34,109 nucleotides of DNA from a virus: the IMG/VR virus record IMGVR_UViG_3300024346_000269, positions 1 through 34,109 of that record; one strand, written 5' to 3'. This document shows positions 1-8,610 of this stretch, piece after piece. A model generated the notes under the pieces. That model was not told the origin of the DNA and did no database searches. It saw only the letters and a program-made list of their open reading frames with translations. Position 1 is the first letter of the stretch; each line of letters begins with the position of its first letter. The translations under genes and the position numbers were made by a program.

Positions 1-132
1 GCGAATTATTATGACTATGTAAACAAAGGTGTAAAGGGTGTAGGTGGCACAGGAGCAAAGCTAAAAAGAACAACTGGGGATTATTCATTTAAAACAATTA
101 AAGCAGGAAGGGCATTACCTGCTGCTATATTT
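1..132. repeat. Left copy of terminal overlap (circular genome)
   Basis: Bases 1-132 match 33978-34109 with a single difference (T at 6, G at 33983); 7-132 is an exact 126-base match. The match lies inside one reading frame that is whole only when the ends are joined. An exact match of about this length at contig ends is what a de Bruijn assembler leaves on a circular molecule, so I read it as an assembly overlap of a circular or circularly permuted genome rather than a biological terminal repeat. Confidence 0.93.
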
Positions 133-408
133 GGATGGTTGAACAAAGCGAGGAAGTCGGTAACAAAGTACACACCTATTTCTAAATTAGAAAAGAAAAG
201 AAAGAAGCTAAAGAAAATGTTAACAGAGGCAGACAATAAAAAAAGATTAGCCTTTGCAATATCAACTAACATTAAGAAGAACGGATTAAGAGGAACAAGG
301 TATTTCGACCAAGCAGTAAAAACAATTTTAAATAAAGATTTTCAAGAAGCAATGGCAGTAGCATTAAAAGCAGATGTAACAATACAAATAAGAAAAGCAT
401 GGCAATAA
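1..408 (+). CDS. HK97 gp10-like neck/tail-completion protein, 3' part (partial)
   Basis: This is the C-terminal part of a gene that starts at ATG 33711 near the other end; across the circle it gives 224 residues. The frame is open from base 1. The central part (AKYYDYVNKGVKGVGG, partly in this piece) and the later GLRGTRYFDQA segment resemble HK97 gp10-type proteins, which sit at the head-tail joint and have a stretch placing a tyrosine-rich strand before a Gly-rich loop and a C-terminal helix. A Lys-rich helix around KLEKKRKKLKKM follows. Position fits: just after the tail chaperone and before the large tail genes. Its stop overlaps the next gene by 10 nt. Base 6 makes the third residue of this end Asn, while the other copy gives Lys. 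The family assignment is by recognition only; a minor tail protein is the alternative. Confidence 0.55.
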   Translation, partial: ANYYDYVNKGVKGVGGTGAKLKRTTGDYSFKTIKAGRALPAAIFGWLNKARKSVTKYTPISKLEKKRKKLKKMLTEADNKKRLAFAISTNIKKNGLRGTRYFDQAVKTILNKDFQEAMAVALKADVTIQIRKAWQ

Positions 409-1598
409 CGATTTTAGATACACCAGCGAATTATTCATCAATGCATGATGATTTATGGTTTACCTCTTCAAGTACCAATAGCGGTACTACTAACTTTAAG
501 TTTGTTTACGATGTAAAAGTAAACGGAAGTTTAGTTGCAAGGTCAAAGGTATTCCCAGACATAGTAGGAAGCTATGGAGTATTTAATGCTGCACCAATAG
601 TAAGGGCATATTCAAGCCAATACTTTGAACCAAGTGGTTCTTCTATCTTAGTTGAATCAAATGATAAACTAAAAGTTATTTACAAGGTAGAGATAGGAGA
701 AGAAGTAAGCGGTGTAGTAACTACCAATATGGCATCTGGAGAGTATAGCGGTTACAATTACTATCAGCCTTTGTTTGCTGATATGTTCAAGACCAGTGCA
801 ATAACTTTATCTACATACTATGATGCTTTGCTATCAACTAACTTTTCAGATAACTTTTTAACTGAAAGGGATGGAGATGAAATAAAAGCTACCTATGGAG
901 AAAACTTTTTTGTAAGCTATTGGAAGAAGACAGGAGGAACTTATATTGCAAAGGTTGATGTAATTAATGCGGACCAGACAATAGCAACCTCTGTTAGTGC
1001 AAACATTACTCTAACAGGGGAATTTAATATGTTCAACCTAAATGCTGCTAATGTTAATGCATGGGCAGGGTCTACAATAATCACAAATAATACTTATGCT
1101 TATGACTTTTATTTGGTGCTATCAAGTGTATCCTCCAGAAAGATTCGTATATCACAGGACTGCAACGGGAAATTCACACCATATAACATTCACTTTCTCA
1201 ATAGGGTAGGTGGTTGGGATACCTTTAAGTTTGGATTGGTTAACAAAAGAAATTCAGAGGTACAGAAATCATCATACAAAAAGAGTGAGTGGCAGTTAAC
1301 AGGTTCATCAATGTCCAATTCAGATGTTTACAATAAGTTTAATGAAACCAATGTTGATTACAATATTAAGCATACTAATAGATATCATTTAGTAGCTGAT
1401 TATATCAATGAGCAGAACTATGAATGGCTTGGTCAGTTGATTGCTTCGCCATCTGTTTACATGGAGGTGCAAGGTGCTTACTTCCCAGTTTCGGTTAGAA
1501 ATAACAATTACGATTATAAGAAATTGATTTCAGATAAGTTGTTCAATCTTGAAATAGATGTTGAGATAAACAAAAATATAAATAGTCAATTCAGATAA
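399..1598 (+). CDS. Tail-associated structural protein of unknown role
   Basis: 399 residues, starting at ATG 399 inside the end of the preceding gene (10-nt overlap) and ending at TAATG shared with the next gene. I do not recognise a named domain. The protein is rich in Tyr, Asn, Ser and aromatic residues, has no signal peptide or membrane segment, and reads as alternating beta strands. The late part carries a motif around NRVGGWDTFKFGL followed by a Tyr/Asn-rich stretch, as seen in Bacteroidota phage virion proteins. Its place between the gp10-like gene and the tape measure, translationally coupled on both sides, argues for a tail-tip or baseplate component such as a distal-tail protein. 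Function is inferred from context only. Confidence 0.6.
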   Translation: MAITILDTPANYSSMHDDLWFTSSSTNSGTTNFKFVYDVKVNGSLVARSKVFPDIVGSYGVFNAAPIVRAYSSQYFEPSGSSILVESNDKLKVIYKVEIGEEVSGVVTTNMASGEYSGYNYYQPLFADMFKTSAITLSTYYDALLSTNFSDNFLTERDGDEIKATYGENFFVSYWKKTGGTYIAKVDVINADQTIATSVSANITLTGEFNMFNLNAANVNAWAGSTIITNNTYAYDFYLVLSSVSSRKIRISQDCNGKFTPYNIHFLNRVGGWDTFKFGLVNKRNSEVQKSSYKKSEWQLTGSSMSNSDVYNKFNETNVDYNIKHTNRYHLVADYINEQNYEWLGQLIASPSVYMEVQGAYFPVSVRNNNYDYKKLISDKLFNLEIDVEINKNINSQFR

Positions 1599-3625
1599 TG
1601 AGGACAGAAATATACATTGAAGATTACCAGCTTGATTTAACCCAAGACATTAGCACCGACTTTGTTTATTCAGTTGATGATATAATGGATTTTGGTAGTA
1701 AGAATACCAGTTATAGCAAAACAATAAACATAGCAGGGTCAGCAAATAACAATAAGTTGTTCGGGTTTATTTTTGATTTGGGAAATGCGAATTTCACTGA
1801 CAATCTTTTGCCTAATATTGGTTATAACTTTAATGCTTCCAAGTCTGCACAATGCAGAATCTTTATAGATAGAATACAGATATTTAAAGGTGTTTTAAGG
1901 CTATTAGAGATAGTAAACGACAATGGAAGGATAGAGTATCAATGTTCAGTATTCGGGGAATTAGGAGGCTTTATATCGGCTCTGGGCAATAAGAAAATAG
2001 AAGAGTTAGATTTTAGTACTTATAATGAGGCATGGACTTCAACTAATATCACAGATAGTTGGACAACTGTAAGCGGTTCAGGTGTTTACTATCCTTTGAT
2101 TGACTATGGTGCAGTATCTTCTAACAAGGTTGACTTCCAATTTAATGCTTTTAAACCTGCTTTATATGTAAAAGAATACCTTGAAAAGATATTAAGTGGT
2201 TCTGGGTATACTTGGAACTTTCCGTTTTTAGATACCAACCTAATGAAAAGGTTAGTTATACCTAATAACCAAACCCAAATATACACCACCGCTACCTCTA
2301 CGGCTTTTGATGCTGATGCTACTGCTGCAACTTATACTTCTATTCAGTATGCAAGGTATACAATAACCACATTAGGGTCTTTTACTGCTAATGGAACTAA
2401 CGATACCTTTACTTATACACCTGCAACCCCTTTAAATACTAATATTTATTGTGCTTATGCAGGTCAGGTAAATACGCTAACATCTACCCCAGCAACAATA
2501 ACCTTTTCTTTAAAGAAAAATAGCACAGTTATTTCCTCCCAAAGTGTTTTTGCTACGTTTACACCAAGACCTTTTGGAGTTACCTTATCTGTAAACAATA
2601 TTACATTTAACACAGGAGATACATTGAAGCTGGAGATTAGCAGTAACGTTATACAGATACAACAATATGGCGGTGCATTAACCATTACATCTACTGCCCC
2701 TGCACAAATACCAGTAAGCTATGGAGATACACTAAACATGAATGACTTAATACCTAAAGGAATATTCCAAAGGGATTTCTTTATAAGTATTTGCAAGATG
2801 TTTAATCTCTATGTTTATGATGACCAATTTGATGATAAGAAACTTATAATAAAACCTTACATAGATTTTTATGATGGCAGTGCTATTGATTGGAGTAATA
2901 AAATAGATAGGGCAAAGCCTTTGAGCATTAAACCAATGTCTGAAATCAATGCAAGGTATTATCAGTTTAAATACAAACAAGACAATGACCATTATGCAGA
3001 AAATTACAGAAAGAAATTCAATGAGGGTTATGGTGATTATATATTTGATACTGAATTTGATTTTGTTAAAGATACTGATACAACTGAAGTAATATTTGCT
3101 AATAGTGTTTTATATCAATACACAGGAACTGATAAGATTTACCCTGCTATTTATAAGTTATCAAATTCAAACATTTCTGAAGACCCTATTGATTCAGTAA
3201 TTAGAATACTACAAGCTAAACGTATAACTGGTAGGACTTCTTGGAAGATAAAGAATGGCGGTACTGATTTAGTAACATTAACAGAGTATGGTTATGCTGG
3301 GCATTTAGATGACCCATTAACATTAGGAAATGATATTGCTTTTGGCGCACCGAAAGAGATTTACTTTGATGCAACATCTTATCCAACTACCAATCTATTC
3401 AATGCTTATTATTCAGACTACATGGCAGAGGTTACGGATAAGAATAGTAAGTTATTATCATGCAACGTATTACTAAATACTTTGGACATTCTTAATCTTG
3501 ATTTTAGTAAACTTATATATATAGATGGCAGTCTATTCAGGCTAAATAAGGTTACTGGTTATAACCCGATAGATTATCAAACAACCAAAGTTGAATTATT
3601 AAAAGTTATAAATAAAATATTCTAA
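1598..3625 (+). CDS. Large tail-tip/baseplate-type protein
   Basis: 675 residues from ATG 1598 (TAATG overlap with the previous stop) to TAA 3625 (TAATG overlap with the tape measure). The N-terminal 150 residues (MRTEIYIEDYQLDL, then a KTINIAGSANN segment) resemble hub-like tail proteins of Bacteroidota siphophages. The middle (roughly 230-370) is Thr/Ser-rich and looks like a beta-sandwich insertion, which could bind a sugar. The C-terminal third has alternating Tyr/Asp-rich strands. No catalytic motif or membrane segment is visible. Lying directly upstream of the tape measure, it could be the tail-associated hub, although hub genes usually follow the tape measure. Call rests on size, composition and neighbours. 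Confidence 0.55.
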   Translation: MRTEIYIEDYQLDLTQDISTDFVYSVDDIMDFGSKNTSYSKTINIAGSANNNKLFGFIFDLGNANFTDNLLPNIGYNFNASKSAQCRIFIDRIQIFKGVLRLLEIVNDNGRIEYQCSVFGELGGFISALGNKKIEELDFSTYNEAWTSTNITDSWTTVSGSGVYYPLIDYGAVSSNKVDFQFNAFKPALYVKEYLEKILSGSGYTWNFPFLDTNLMKRLVIPNNQTQIYTTATSTAFDADATAATYTSIQYARYTITTLGSFTANGTNDTFTYTPATPLNTNIYCAYAGQVNTLTSTPATITFSLKKNSTVISSQSVFATFTPRPFGVTLSVNNITFNTGDTLKLEISSNVIQIQQYGGALTITSTAPAQIPVSYGDTLNMNDLIPKGIFQRDFFISICKMFNLYVYDDQFDDKKLIIKPYIDFYDGSAIDWSNKIDRAKPLSIKPMSEINARYYQFKYKQDNDHYAENYRKKFNEGYGDYIFDTEFDFVKDTDTTEVIFANSVLYQYTGTDKIYPAIYKLSNSNISEDPIDSVIRILQAKRITGRTSWKIKNGGTDLVTLTEYGYAGHLDDPLTLGNDIAFGAPKEIYFDATSYPTTNLFNAYYSDYMAEVTDKNSKLLSCNVLLNTLDILNLDFSKLIYIDGSLFRLNKVTGYNPIDYQTTKVELLKVINKIF

Positions 3626-5397
3626 TGGCAGAGCAATTAAGTTTACAGATAAATATAGGTGGTAAAGAACAATTACTAACTTCTTTTGGTGAAATTAAAA
3701 AAGCCATTAAAGATGCAGAATTTCAAGCACTTGCATTAAGTCAACAATTTGGGGAATCTGATAAAAGAGTACTTGTATTAAGAGAAGAGATAGGTAATCT
3801 AAAAGATACTATTGAAGATTCAACAGCAGCAACAAAAAACTATGCTGGAGCATCTGCTATATTTCCAGCACTTGCAAAAAGTGTTCAAGGTATTGCATCT
3901 GGATTTACTGCTGTTCAAGGTGCAATGGGCTTGCTTGGTGTAGAATCAAAAGATGTTGAAAAAACCTTACTAAAGGTTCAATCAGCAATGGCTTTATCTC
4001 AAGGTATTGGTAGTTTAATAGAGGCTAAAGATGCTTTTGTTAACTTAGGTGGTGTTATAAAAAATAGCACTGCATTTATAAAGTTAAATGAACTTGCTAA
4101 TAAAGCAGCAGCAGGGGCAATGAAACTTTTTGGAGTTGCAGTAGAAACAACCTCAACATCATTTAAAGTTTTAAAAGGTGTAATAGCAGCAACAGGTATT
4201 GGATTACTTGTAGTTGCAGTTGGAGAGTTAGTGTCAGCATTTCAAGACTATCAAGGTGCAGCAGAGAAAGCAAAGAAAAGTCAAGAGGATTTAAATAAAA
4301 CTATCCAAAGTGGTGCAAAAACTGCATTACAAGCAGAATTAGCATCTATTGAACAGACTGGAAAATTATTAGTTGCACAGGCAAAAGCAAAAGGTGCATC
4401 TGAAAAAGAAATACTTGAAATAGAAAATCAAACAAGAAGATTAAGAATATCAGCACAAAATAGATACCATGAGGAGATTAAAAAAATAGACTTAGAAGCT
4501 GCTATGGAAGCAGAAAAAGAAGTCAAAAATCAACAGACTGATATTCAAATTGCAAATCTTGGTTATGCAGCGAACCAATTAAAAGCAAGACAAGAAGCAA
4601 ATAAAAAAATAATTGAAGAAGAAAAAGCAAGAGAGGAAAAATTAGAAGAAGGAAGATTAAAAGCAAGAAAAGCTGGTGAAGCATTTACAAACTTAGTTTT
4701 AGATAATAAAGAAAAACAAAAACAAAAGGATAAGGAAGATGCTGAAAAACAAGCAGAAATTGATGATGCAAACATTGCTGCTCAATTTGCTAAACAAGAT
4801 GCAATTGATGAAGCACTTTTAGCTAAAAAAAGTAAAAAGGCTATTGAAGATAAAAAGTTTAAAGAAGATGATTTAAAAGGTACAATTGAATTAGAAGATG
4901 CAAAGTTAGCAGTTGTAGAAGGTGCTTTGCAGTTAGCAATGGGATTAGCAGGTAAAAATAAAGCTATTGCAGATGCCATTTTTATAGTTGATAAGGGGTT
5001 AGCTATTGCAAGAATTATAGTAGATACACAAAGGGAGATAGCAGGTTACGCAGCTAACCCATTATGGACTGCATTACCAGATGGTGGTGCATTGATTAAA
5101 GGTAAATATATATTAGGTGCAAAATTAAGAGCAGGAGCAAGTATTGCTACTATTGCAGCAACTACTATTGGTAAATTTACAACTGGCAGTACACAAGGAT
5201 TTGGAGGAGGTGCAGGTACTTTAGGATTATCAGCACCATTACAACCACAAGGGCAGCAAGCACAGTTAACGCAATTGAATCAATCAAGTATAAACGCACT
5301 TGGAAATCAAGCAATGAGAGCCTATGTGGTAGAAACAGATGTAACAACAAGCCAACAGAGAATAGCAGCTATTCAACAAAGGGCAAGGTTTAGTTGA
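3625..5397 (+). CDS. Tail tape measure protein (short)
   Basis: 590 residues. The first 70 residues hold a helical segment with coiled-coil character (EIKKAIKDAEFQALALSQQF), followed by Ala/Gly-rich helices and a strongly hydrophobic stretch at about 185-206 (GVIAATGIGLLVVAVGELVSAF), typical of tape measures. Residues 210-420 are Lys/Glu/Ala-rich coiled coil, then another Ala/Gly-rich hydrophobic segment and a Gly/Gln-rich C-terminus. Tape measures set tail length and occupy the tube lumen; 590 residues would imply a short tail, on the order of 90 nm by the usual rule of about 0.15 nm per residue. It is coupled to the upstream gene by TAATG. No lytic transglycosylase or peptidase domain is seen. 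Confidence 0.85.
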   Translation: MAEQLSLQINIGGKEQLLTSFGEIKKAIKDAEFQALALSQQFGESDKRVLVLREEIGNLKDTIEDSTAATKNYAGASAIFPALAKSVQGIASGFTAVQGAMGLLGVESKDVEKTLLKVQSAMALSQGIGSLIEAKDAFVNLGGVIKNSTAFIKLNELANKAAAGAMKLFGVAVETTSTSFKVLKGVIAATGIGLLVVAVGELVSAFQDYQGAAEKAKKSQEDLNKTIQSGAKTALQAELASIEQTGKLLVAQAKAKGASEKEILEIENQTRRLRISAQNRYHEEIKKIDLEAAMEAEKEVKNQQTDIQIANLGYAANQLKARQEANKKIIEEEKAREEKLEEGRLKARKAGEAFTNLVLDNKEKQKQKDKEDAEKQAEIDDANIAAQFAKQDAIDEALLAKKSKKAIEDKKFKEDDLKGTIELEDAKLAVVEGALQLAMGLAGKNKAIADAIFIVDKGLAIARIIVDTQREIAGYAANPLWTALPDGGALIKGKYILGAKLRAGASIATIAATTIGKFTTGSTQGFGGGAGTLGLSAPLQPQGQQAQLTQLNQSSINALGNQAMRAYVVETDVTTSQQRIAAIQQRARFS

Positions 5398-5415
5398 TAA
5401 TAATTAAAAAATAAA

Positions 5416-5424
5416 ACATTTATA
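5416..5424 (+). promoter_or_regulatory. ACATTTATA box before protease gene
   Basis: ACATTTATA lies 3 nt before ATG 5428. The same nonamer is at 6032, 8223 and 33698, and a shorter form at 7622, always 3-4 nt from the start of a structural gene with a real intergenic gap. It could be a late promoter element, an A/T-rich ribosome-recruiting leader, or both. Confidence 0.45.
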
Positions 5425-5427
5425 GTT

Positions 5428-6012
5428 ATGGAATTTCCTATATACGAATTAAGAATAAGCGAAGACTTAGACGATAACGCAGAAGTATCATACGTGGCAC
5501 TTGTGGACAGACCAGCCATTCAAAGGAATTGGAATGCATTTAAACAAAACTTTAAATTTGAAATCGTTTCAGAAGAAAAAAGAATTATTTCTGGTCCTCT
5601 TATGTTATCTGATTCACCTATTTATCGCAATGATTCTACTCATGGGGAGTATTATGTGGTGTTTAGTAAAGATACCATTTTCAAGATTGCACAAAAGTTT
5701 TTCAAGAAAGGATACCAGAACAACGTTAATCTAATGCATGACCAAAGTCAGCAGGTAGATGGCATCACAATGTTTGAATCATTTATTAGTGATAAAGAAA
5801 GAGGTATATCACCAATGAAAGGTTTTGAAGATGCACCCGATGGCAGTTGGTTTGGTAGCTTTAAAGTAGAGAATGATGAGGTATGGGCAAAGGTAAAGTC
5901 TGGTGAGTTTAAAGGTTTTAGTGTAGAGGGGATTTTTGAATATAGCAAAGCCAAAACCAAAGAACAGGAATTACTTGAAATGATAAAGGAAATTTTATTT
6001 TCTGTTAAGTGA
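5428..6012 (+). CDS. XkdF-like prohead protease
   Basis: 194 residues. The N-terminus (ELRISEDLDDNAEVSYVALV) matches the start of XkdF-type putative serine proteases, where the Ala-Leu-Val-Asp-Arg-Pro-Ala segment is characteristic (residues 24-30). Likely catalytic residues are His104 in NLMHDQ and Ser165 in FKGFSVEG, the His/Ser arrangement of S78-like prohead proteases. The enzyme would cleave scaffold and capsid N-termini during head maturation. It sits directly before the scaffold and major capsid genes, the normal place. About 30 nt separate it from the tape measure stop, with an ACATTTATA box in the gap. Third catalytic residue not identified. Confidence 0.8.
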   Translation: MEFPIYELRISEDLDDNAEVSYVALVDRPAIQRNWNAFKQNFKFEIVSEEKRIISGPLMLSDSPIYRNDSTHGEYYVVFSKDTIFKIAQKFFKKGYQNNVNLMHDQSQQVDGITMFESFISDKERGISPMKGFEDAPDGSWFGSFKVENDEVWAKVKSGEFKGFSVEGIFEYSKAKTKEQELLEMIKEILFSVK

Positions 6013-6031
6013 TAATTAAAATAACAAATAA

Positions 6032-6040
6032 ACATTTATA
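6032..6040 (+). promoter_or_regulatory. ACATTTATA box before scaffold gene
   Basis: Second copy of the nonamer, 3 nt before ATG 6044, in the 31-nt gap after the protease gene. Upstream bases (AATTAAAATAACAAATAA) are A-rich like those before 5428. Confidence 0.45.
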
Positions 6041-6043
6041 AAC

Positions 6044-6616
6044 ATGAACGCAAAAGACGCAATTCTAAAAATCAGAGCATTGTTTGAAGATATGCCTGTT
6101 GAACCAGTAGCAGAAGAAAAGCCTGCCGAAGAAGTAAAGGTTAAAATGGCTGAATACTCTTTGATAGATGGCACTAAGGTTATGATTTCTGCACTTGAAG
6201 TAGGTGGAGAAGTTACATTGGAAGATGGAACACCTGCACCAGATGCAGAACACGAACTTGCTGATGGCATGAAGATAGTTACTGTTGAAGGTAAGATTAC
6301 AGAAGTAAAGCCTAAAGAAGAAGAAATTGAAGTTGAGATTGAATCAACTAAGATTGAAGAAATGGTAAGTGAGTTTAATTCTATTTTCTCAACGTTGATT
6401 GCAGAGAATGTTAAACTTAATGATAAGATTAAAGACATTGAATTTAAGAACAAGCAAGGTTTTGAAATGGTAGTTGCAATGTTTGAGGAGTTTTCTAAAA
6501 TCCCAAACGCAGACCCAATAGACAAACCAGCTTCTTTTAAATTTGAGCAGACAAAAGATATTAAGTTTGAAAGACTTAACAAATATCGTAACGCAATTCT
6601 AAACAATAAAAATTAA
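6044..6616 (+). CDS. Head scaffolding protein
   Basis: 190 residues, acidic and low in aromatic residues. A short N-terminal helix is followed by a Pro/Glu/Val-rich linker (residues 18-32), a small beta unit (about 35-85, MAEYSLIDGTKVMI then LEDGTPAPDAEHEL), another Glu/Lys-rich linker, and a C-terminal coiled coil (about 105-165). A coiled-coil, acidic protein between protease and major capsid genes is the usual form of a scaffold, which assembles with capsid subunits and is removed by the protease. The gap to the capsid gene is 5 nt. Similar proteins with the same small beta unit are common in Bacteroidota phages. Assignment is by composition and synteny. Confidence 0.72.
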   Translation: MNAKDAILKIRALFEDMPVEPVAEEKPAEEVKVKMAEYSLIDGTKVMISALEVGGEVTLEDGTPAPDAEHELADGMKIVTVEGKITEVKPKEEEIEVEIESTKIEEMVSEFNSIFSTLIAENVKLNDKIKDIEFKNKQGFEMVVAMFEEFSKIPNADPIDKPASFKFEQTKDIKFERLNKYRNAILNNKN

Positions 6617-6621
6617 ATAAA

Positions 6622-7578
6622 ATGGCATTTAGCGTAGGTTCTCTCGCAGATTACACAAAAGAAAACGAAGCATTGCTCGTTACTTCTTCTGTTCTTGGTG
6701 CAAAAACTGCACAACTTATTAAGTCAGCTGGCAATGTAATGGTTGGAGTTAAGTCTTCAGAAACCATCAACATTATGGATACTGATGCCTTCTTCCAAAG
6801 TGGTGCATCATGTGGTTTTAACGCTTCAGGAACTACTTCTTTTACACAAAGACCAGTAGTTATCGGAAAGATTAAAATCAACGAAGCACTTTGTCCTAAG
6901 AATCTTGAAGCTAAATATCTTCAGAAGGCATTGCCAACTGGTTCAAGATATGATTCAATTCCTTTTGAGCAAGAATATTCTGAAAAGAAAGCTAATGTAA
7001 TTGCTTCTCAACTTGAAACTGCAATTTGGCAAGGTAACACTGCTTCTGCAAATGGTAACTTGAATAAGTTCAAAGGATTGATAGTACACGCATTAGAGGC
7101 TTCTGCTTCTGTAATTGCTGCTAACGCATCAACTTACATTTCAGGTGGTCCAGTTGCTTCTATCACTTCAGCTAACGTAATTGCTGCTTTTGATGCAGTT
7201 TACTTGGCTATCCCTGCAAAGGTTGTAGCTGCTGATGATATGACTATTTTCTGTGGTATGGATTTGTTCAGAACTTACACTGTAGCCCTTAAGAATAGCC
7301 AGTCATACAACTACACAATAGATGTAAAAGCTGATACAGAGTTTGTTCTTCCCGGCACTATGATTAAAGTTGTAGCAGTTCAAGGTTTGAATGGTACAAA
7401 CAAAATCTATGCAATGAGACTTTCTAACTTGTTCTTGGGTACTGACCTTTTGAACGAAGAAGAAAGATTTGAAATCTTCTACGCAAAAGAAGCAGACGAA
7501 GTAAGATTTGTATCTGAATTTAAATTCGGTGTAAACTTTGCTTTCCCTGACGAAGTTGTAGAGTTCAAACTTCCATAA
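6622..7578 (+). CDS. Major capsid protein (HK97-fold type)
   Basis: 318 residues. It follows protease and scaffold, has the even hydrophobic/polar mix of an HK97-fold shell protein, and contains segments recognisable from Bacteroidota phage capsids, such as the Cys-containing INEALCPKNLEAKYLQKAL and the later PAKVVAADDMTIFCGMDLFR helix-strand. Codons differ from the neighbours: many GCT, TCT, AAG and AAC, a pattern often seen in very highly expressed genes. A strong terminator follows within 6 nt of the stop. No Ig-like or decoration domain is fused to it. The N-terminal portion might be trimmed by the protease. Confidence 0.85.
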   Translation: MAFSVGSLADYTKENEALLVTSSVLGAKTAQLIKSAGNVMVGVKSSETINIMDTDAFFQSGASCGFNASGTTSFTQRPVVIGKIKINEALCPKNLEAKYLQKALPTGSRYDSIPFEQEYSEKKANVIASQLETAIWQGNTASANGNLNKFKGLIVHALEASASVIAANASTYISGGPVASITSANVIAAFDAVYLAIPAKVVAADDMTIFCGMDLFRTYTVALKNSQSYNYTIDVKADTEFVLPGTMIKVVAVQGLNGTNKIYAMRLSNLFLGTDLLNEEERFEIFYAKEADEVRFVSEFKFGVNFAFPDEVVEFKLP

Positions 7579-7583
7579 ATAAT

Positions 7584-7609
7584 AGGGGGTGTAAAAAGCC
7601 CCCTTTTTT
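7584..7609 (+). terminator. Rho-independent terminator after capsid gene
   Basis: AGGGGG (7584-7589) pairs with CCCCCT (7599-7604) around a 9-nt loop, followed by six T (7604-7609). It begins 5 nt after the capsid stop codon, so it would end or reduce capsid transcripts before the next gene. Confidence 0.85.
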
Positions 7610-7621
7610 ATAATAAATTAA

Positions 7622-7628
7622 ATTTATA
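7622..7628 (+). promoter_or_regulatory. ATTTATA box before tail tube gene
   Basis: Shorter form of the nonamer (AATTTATA instead of ACATTTATA), 3 nt before ATG 7632 and just after the capsid terminator, where a new promoter or leader would be expected. Confidence 0.35.
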
Positions 7629-7631
7629 ATT

Positions 7632-8150
7632 ATGCCATGTGCATTAACACAAAATTACGTTCTTGATTGCAAGGACTCTTTGGGTGGTTTAACTGAAATT
7701 TATTTTATGCCTGCTGGTGATGTAACAAGTTATGTTGAAGCAAGTGGTGTAATTACAACTTTGGTTAAAGCTACTGGAAAGAGATTTTACAAATACGAAT
7801 TAGTAAAAGGAACATCATCTTTTGTTGAAAATATAAACGCTTCTATTGAGAACGGAACTATATTTTATCAGCAAGAATTGACTTTGATACTTAATAAGTT
7901 GCAAACTAATACAAGGAATGAAATCTTGTTGCTTGCAAAAAATAGATTAGTAGCAGTTGCAAAAGATAACAACGGAACTTTCTGGTATCTTGGACTAACA
8001 AGAGGTATCGACATTACTGCTGGTTCAGCACAAAGCGGTGCAGCAGAAGGTGATAGAAGTGGTTACACCATGACTTTCACTGGTAAGGAAGCAGCACTTT
8101 CTCCTTCGGTAGGTAGTACGGTTGCCACAGCATTGACAACTCCGGGTTAA
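7632..8150 (+). CDS. Probable major tail (tube) protein
   Basis: 172 residues. The C-terminal part has the sequence pattern typical of tail tube subunits: a strand ending in FWYLGLTRGIDITAG, a Gly/Ala loop (SAQSGAAEGD) and a final strand (SGYTMTFTGKEA). The N-terminal part carries two short Cys (residues 3 and 12) and the phrase SLGGLTEIYFMPAGDV. It lies between two terminators, which fits a separately expressed, abundant virion protein. A head decoration protein is the main alternative, because it directly follows the capsid gene and precedes the portal in this unusual gene order. No membrane segment or signal peptide. Confidence 0.6.
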   Translation: MPCALTQNYVLDCKDSLGGLTEIYFMPAGDVTSYVEASGVITTLVKATGKRFYKYELVKGTSSFVENINASIENGTIFYQQELTLILNKLQTNTRNEILLLAKNRLVAVAKDNNGTFWYLGLTRGIDITAGSAQSGAAEGDRSGYTMTFTGKEAALSPSVGSTVATALTTPG

Positions 8151-8174
8151 GATTAGAATGATTTGGTCGAAAGA

Positions 8175-8202
8175 GTGCCTCACTTAATTGTGGGGCATTT
8201 TT
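8175..8202 (+). terminator. Rho-independent terminator after tail tube gene
   Basis: A 9-bp stem GTGCCTCAC (8175-8183) with GTGGGGCAT (8190-8198), two wobble pairs, loop TTAATT, then five T (8198-8202). Its TTTTTG end could double as the -33 part of a promoter for the gene at 8236. Confidence 0.85.
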
Positions 8203-8222
8203 GTTAAATGCCATGAATAATT

Positions 8223-8231
8223 ACATTTATA
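8223..8231 (+). promoter_or_regulatory. ACATTTATA box before gene at 8236
   Basis: Third exact copy of the nonamer, 4 nt before ATG 8236 and 20 nt after the end of the terminator. A TTTTTGTTA string (8198-8206) precedes it by 16 nt, and a similar TTTTTGTTA precedes the copy at 33698 by 20 nt, which favours a promoter reading. Confidence 0.45.
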
Positions 8232-8235
8232 GAAG

Positions 8236-8610
8236 ATGATTCAGTTAAGCAAAGAAGCAACACAATATATATATTTAACTTTAACAGAGAAGCAAACTAT
8301 TGCCTCACCTAATTACTTATTTAGGTTTGTGAATCGTAGTACCAATGAGGAGTTAAAGTTTGTGTTAACTAACGCAAAAGATGTATCATTATTTAAGGAC
8401 AGGTATAATAAGTTTTCAATAGTTACTGATAAATACTTTGCAAATAAATTAATAGGGCAATATACTTATTATGTTTATGAGCAAACAAGTGCAACAAATA
8501 CAGATATAGAAGGGAAAGTGTTATTGGAAAGTGGAATCATGATGCTAAATGAAACAAAAACAATTTATAAGTCATATAAAACAGACGATAAATTTAAAAT
8601 TAGAAAATGA
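8236..8610 (+). CDS. Small beta-rich virion-associated protein
   Basis: 124 residues. Alternating beta strands (YIYLTLTEKQTI, YLFRFVNRST, TYYVYEQT) suggest a single Ig-like or jelly-roll-like domain. Small proteins with a phrase like NKFSIVTDKYFAN and a final GIMMLNET are frequent in structural regions of Bacteroidota phages, but I know no assigned function. It starts a new transcription block after a terminator and overlaps the portal gene by 4 nt (ATGA). A fibre or baseplate attachment domain is a reasonable guess, because the 116-residue protein at 11416 has the same general build. Confidence 0.6.
   Translation: MIQLSKEATQYIYLTLTEKQTIASPNYLFRFVNRSTNEELKFVLTNAKDVSLFKDRYNKFSIVTDKYFANKLIGQYTYYVYEQTSATNTDIEGKVLLESGIMMLNETKTIYKSYKTDDKFKIRK

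Noticed and set aside
6016-6606. Long minus-strand frame opposite the scaffold gene
   Set aside because: Ser/Ile-rich mirror translation of an acidic coding sequence; the + strand frame has a normal composition and context.
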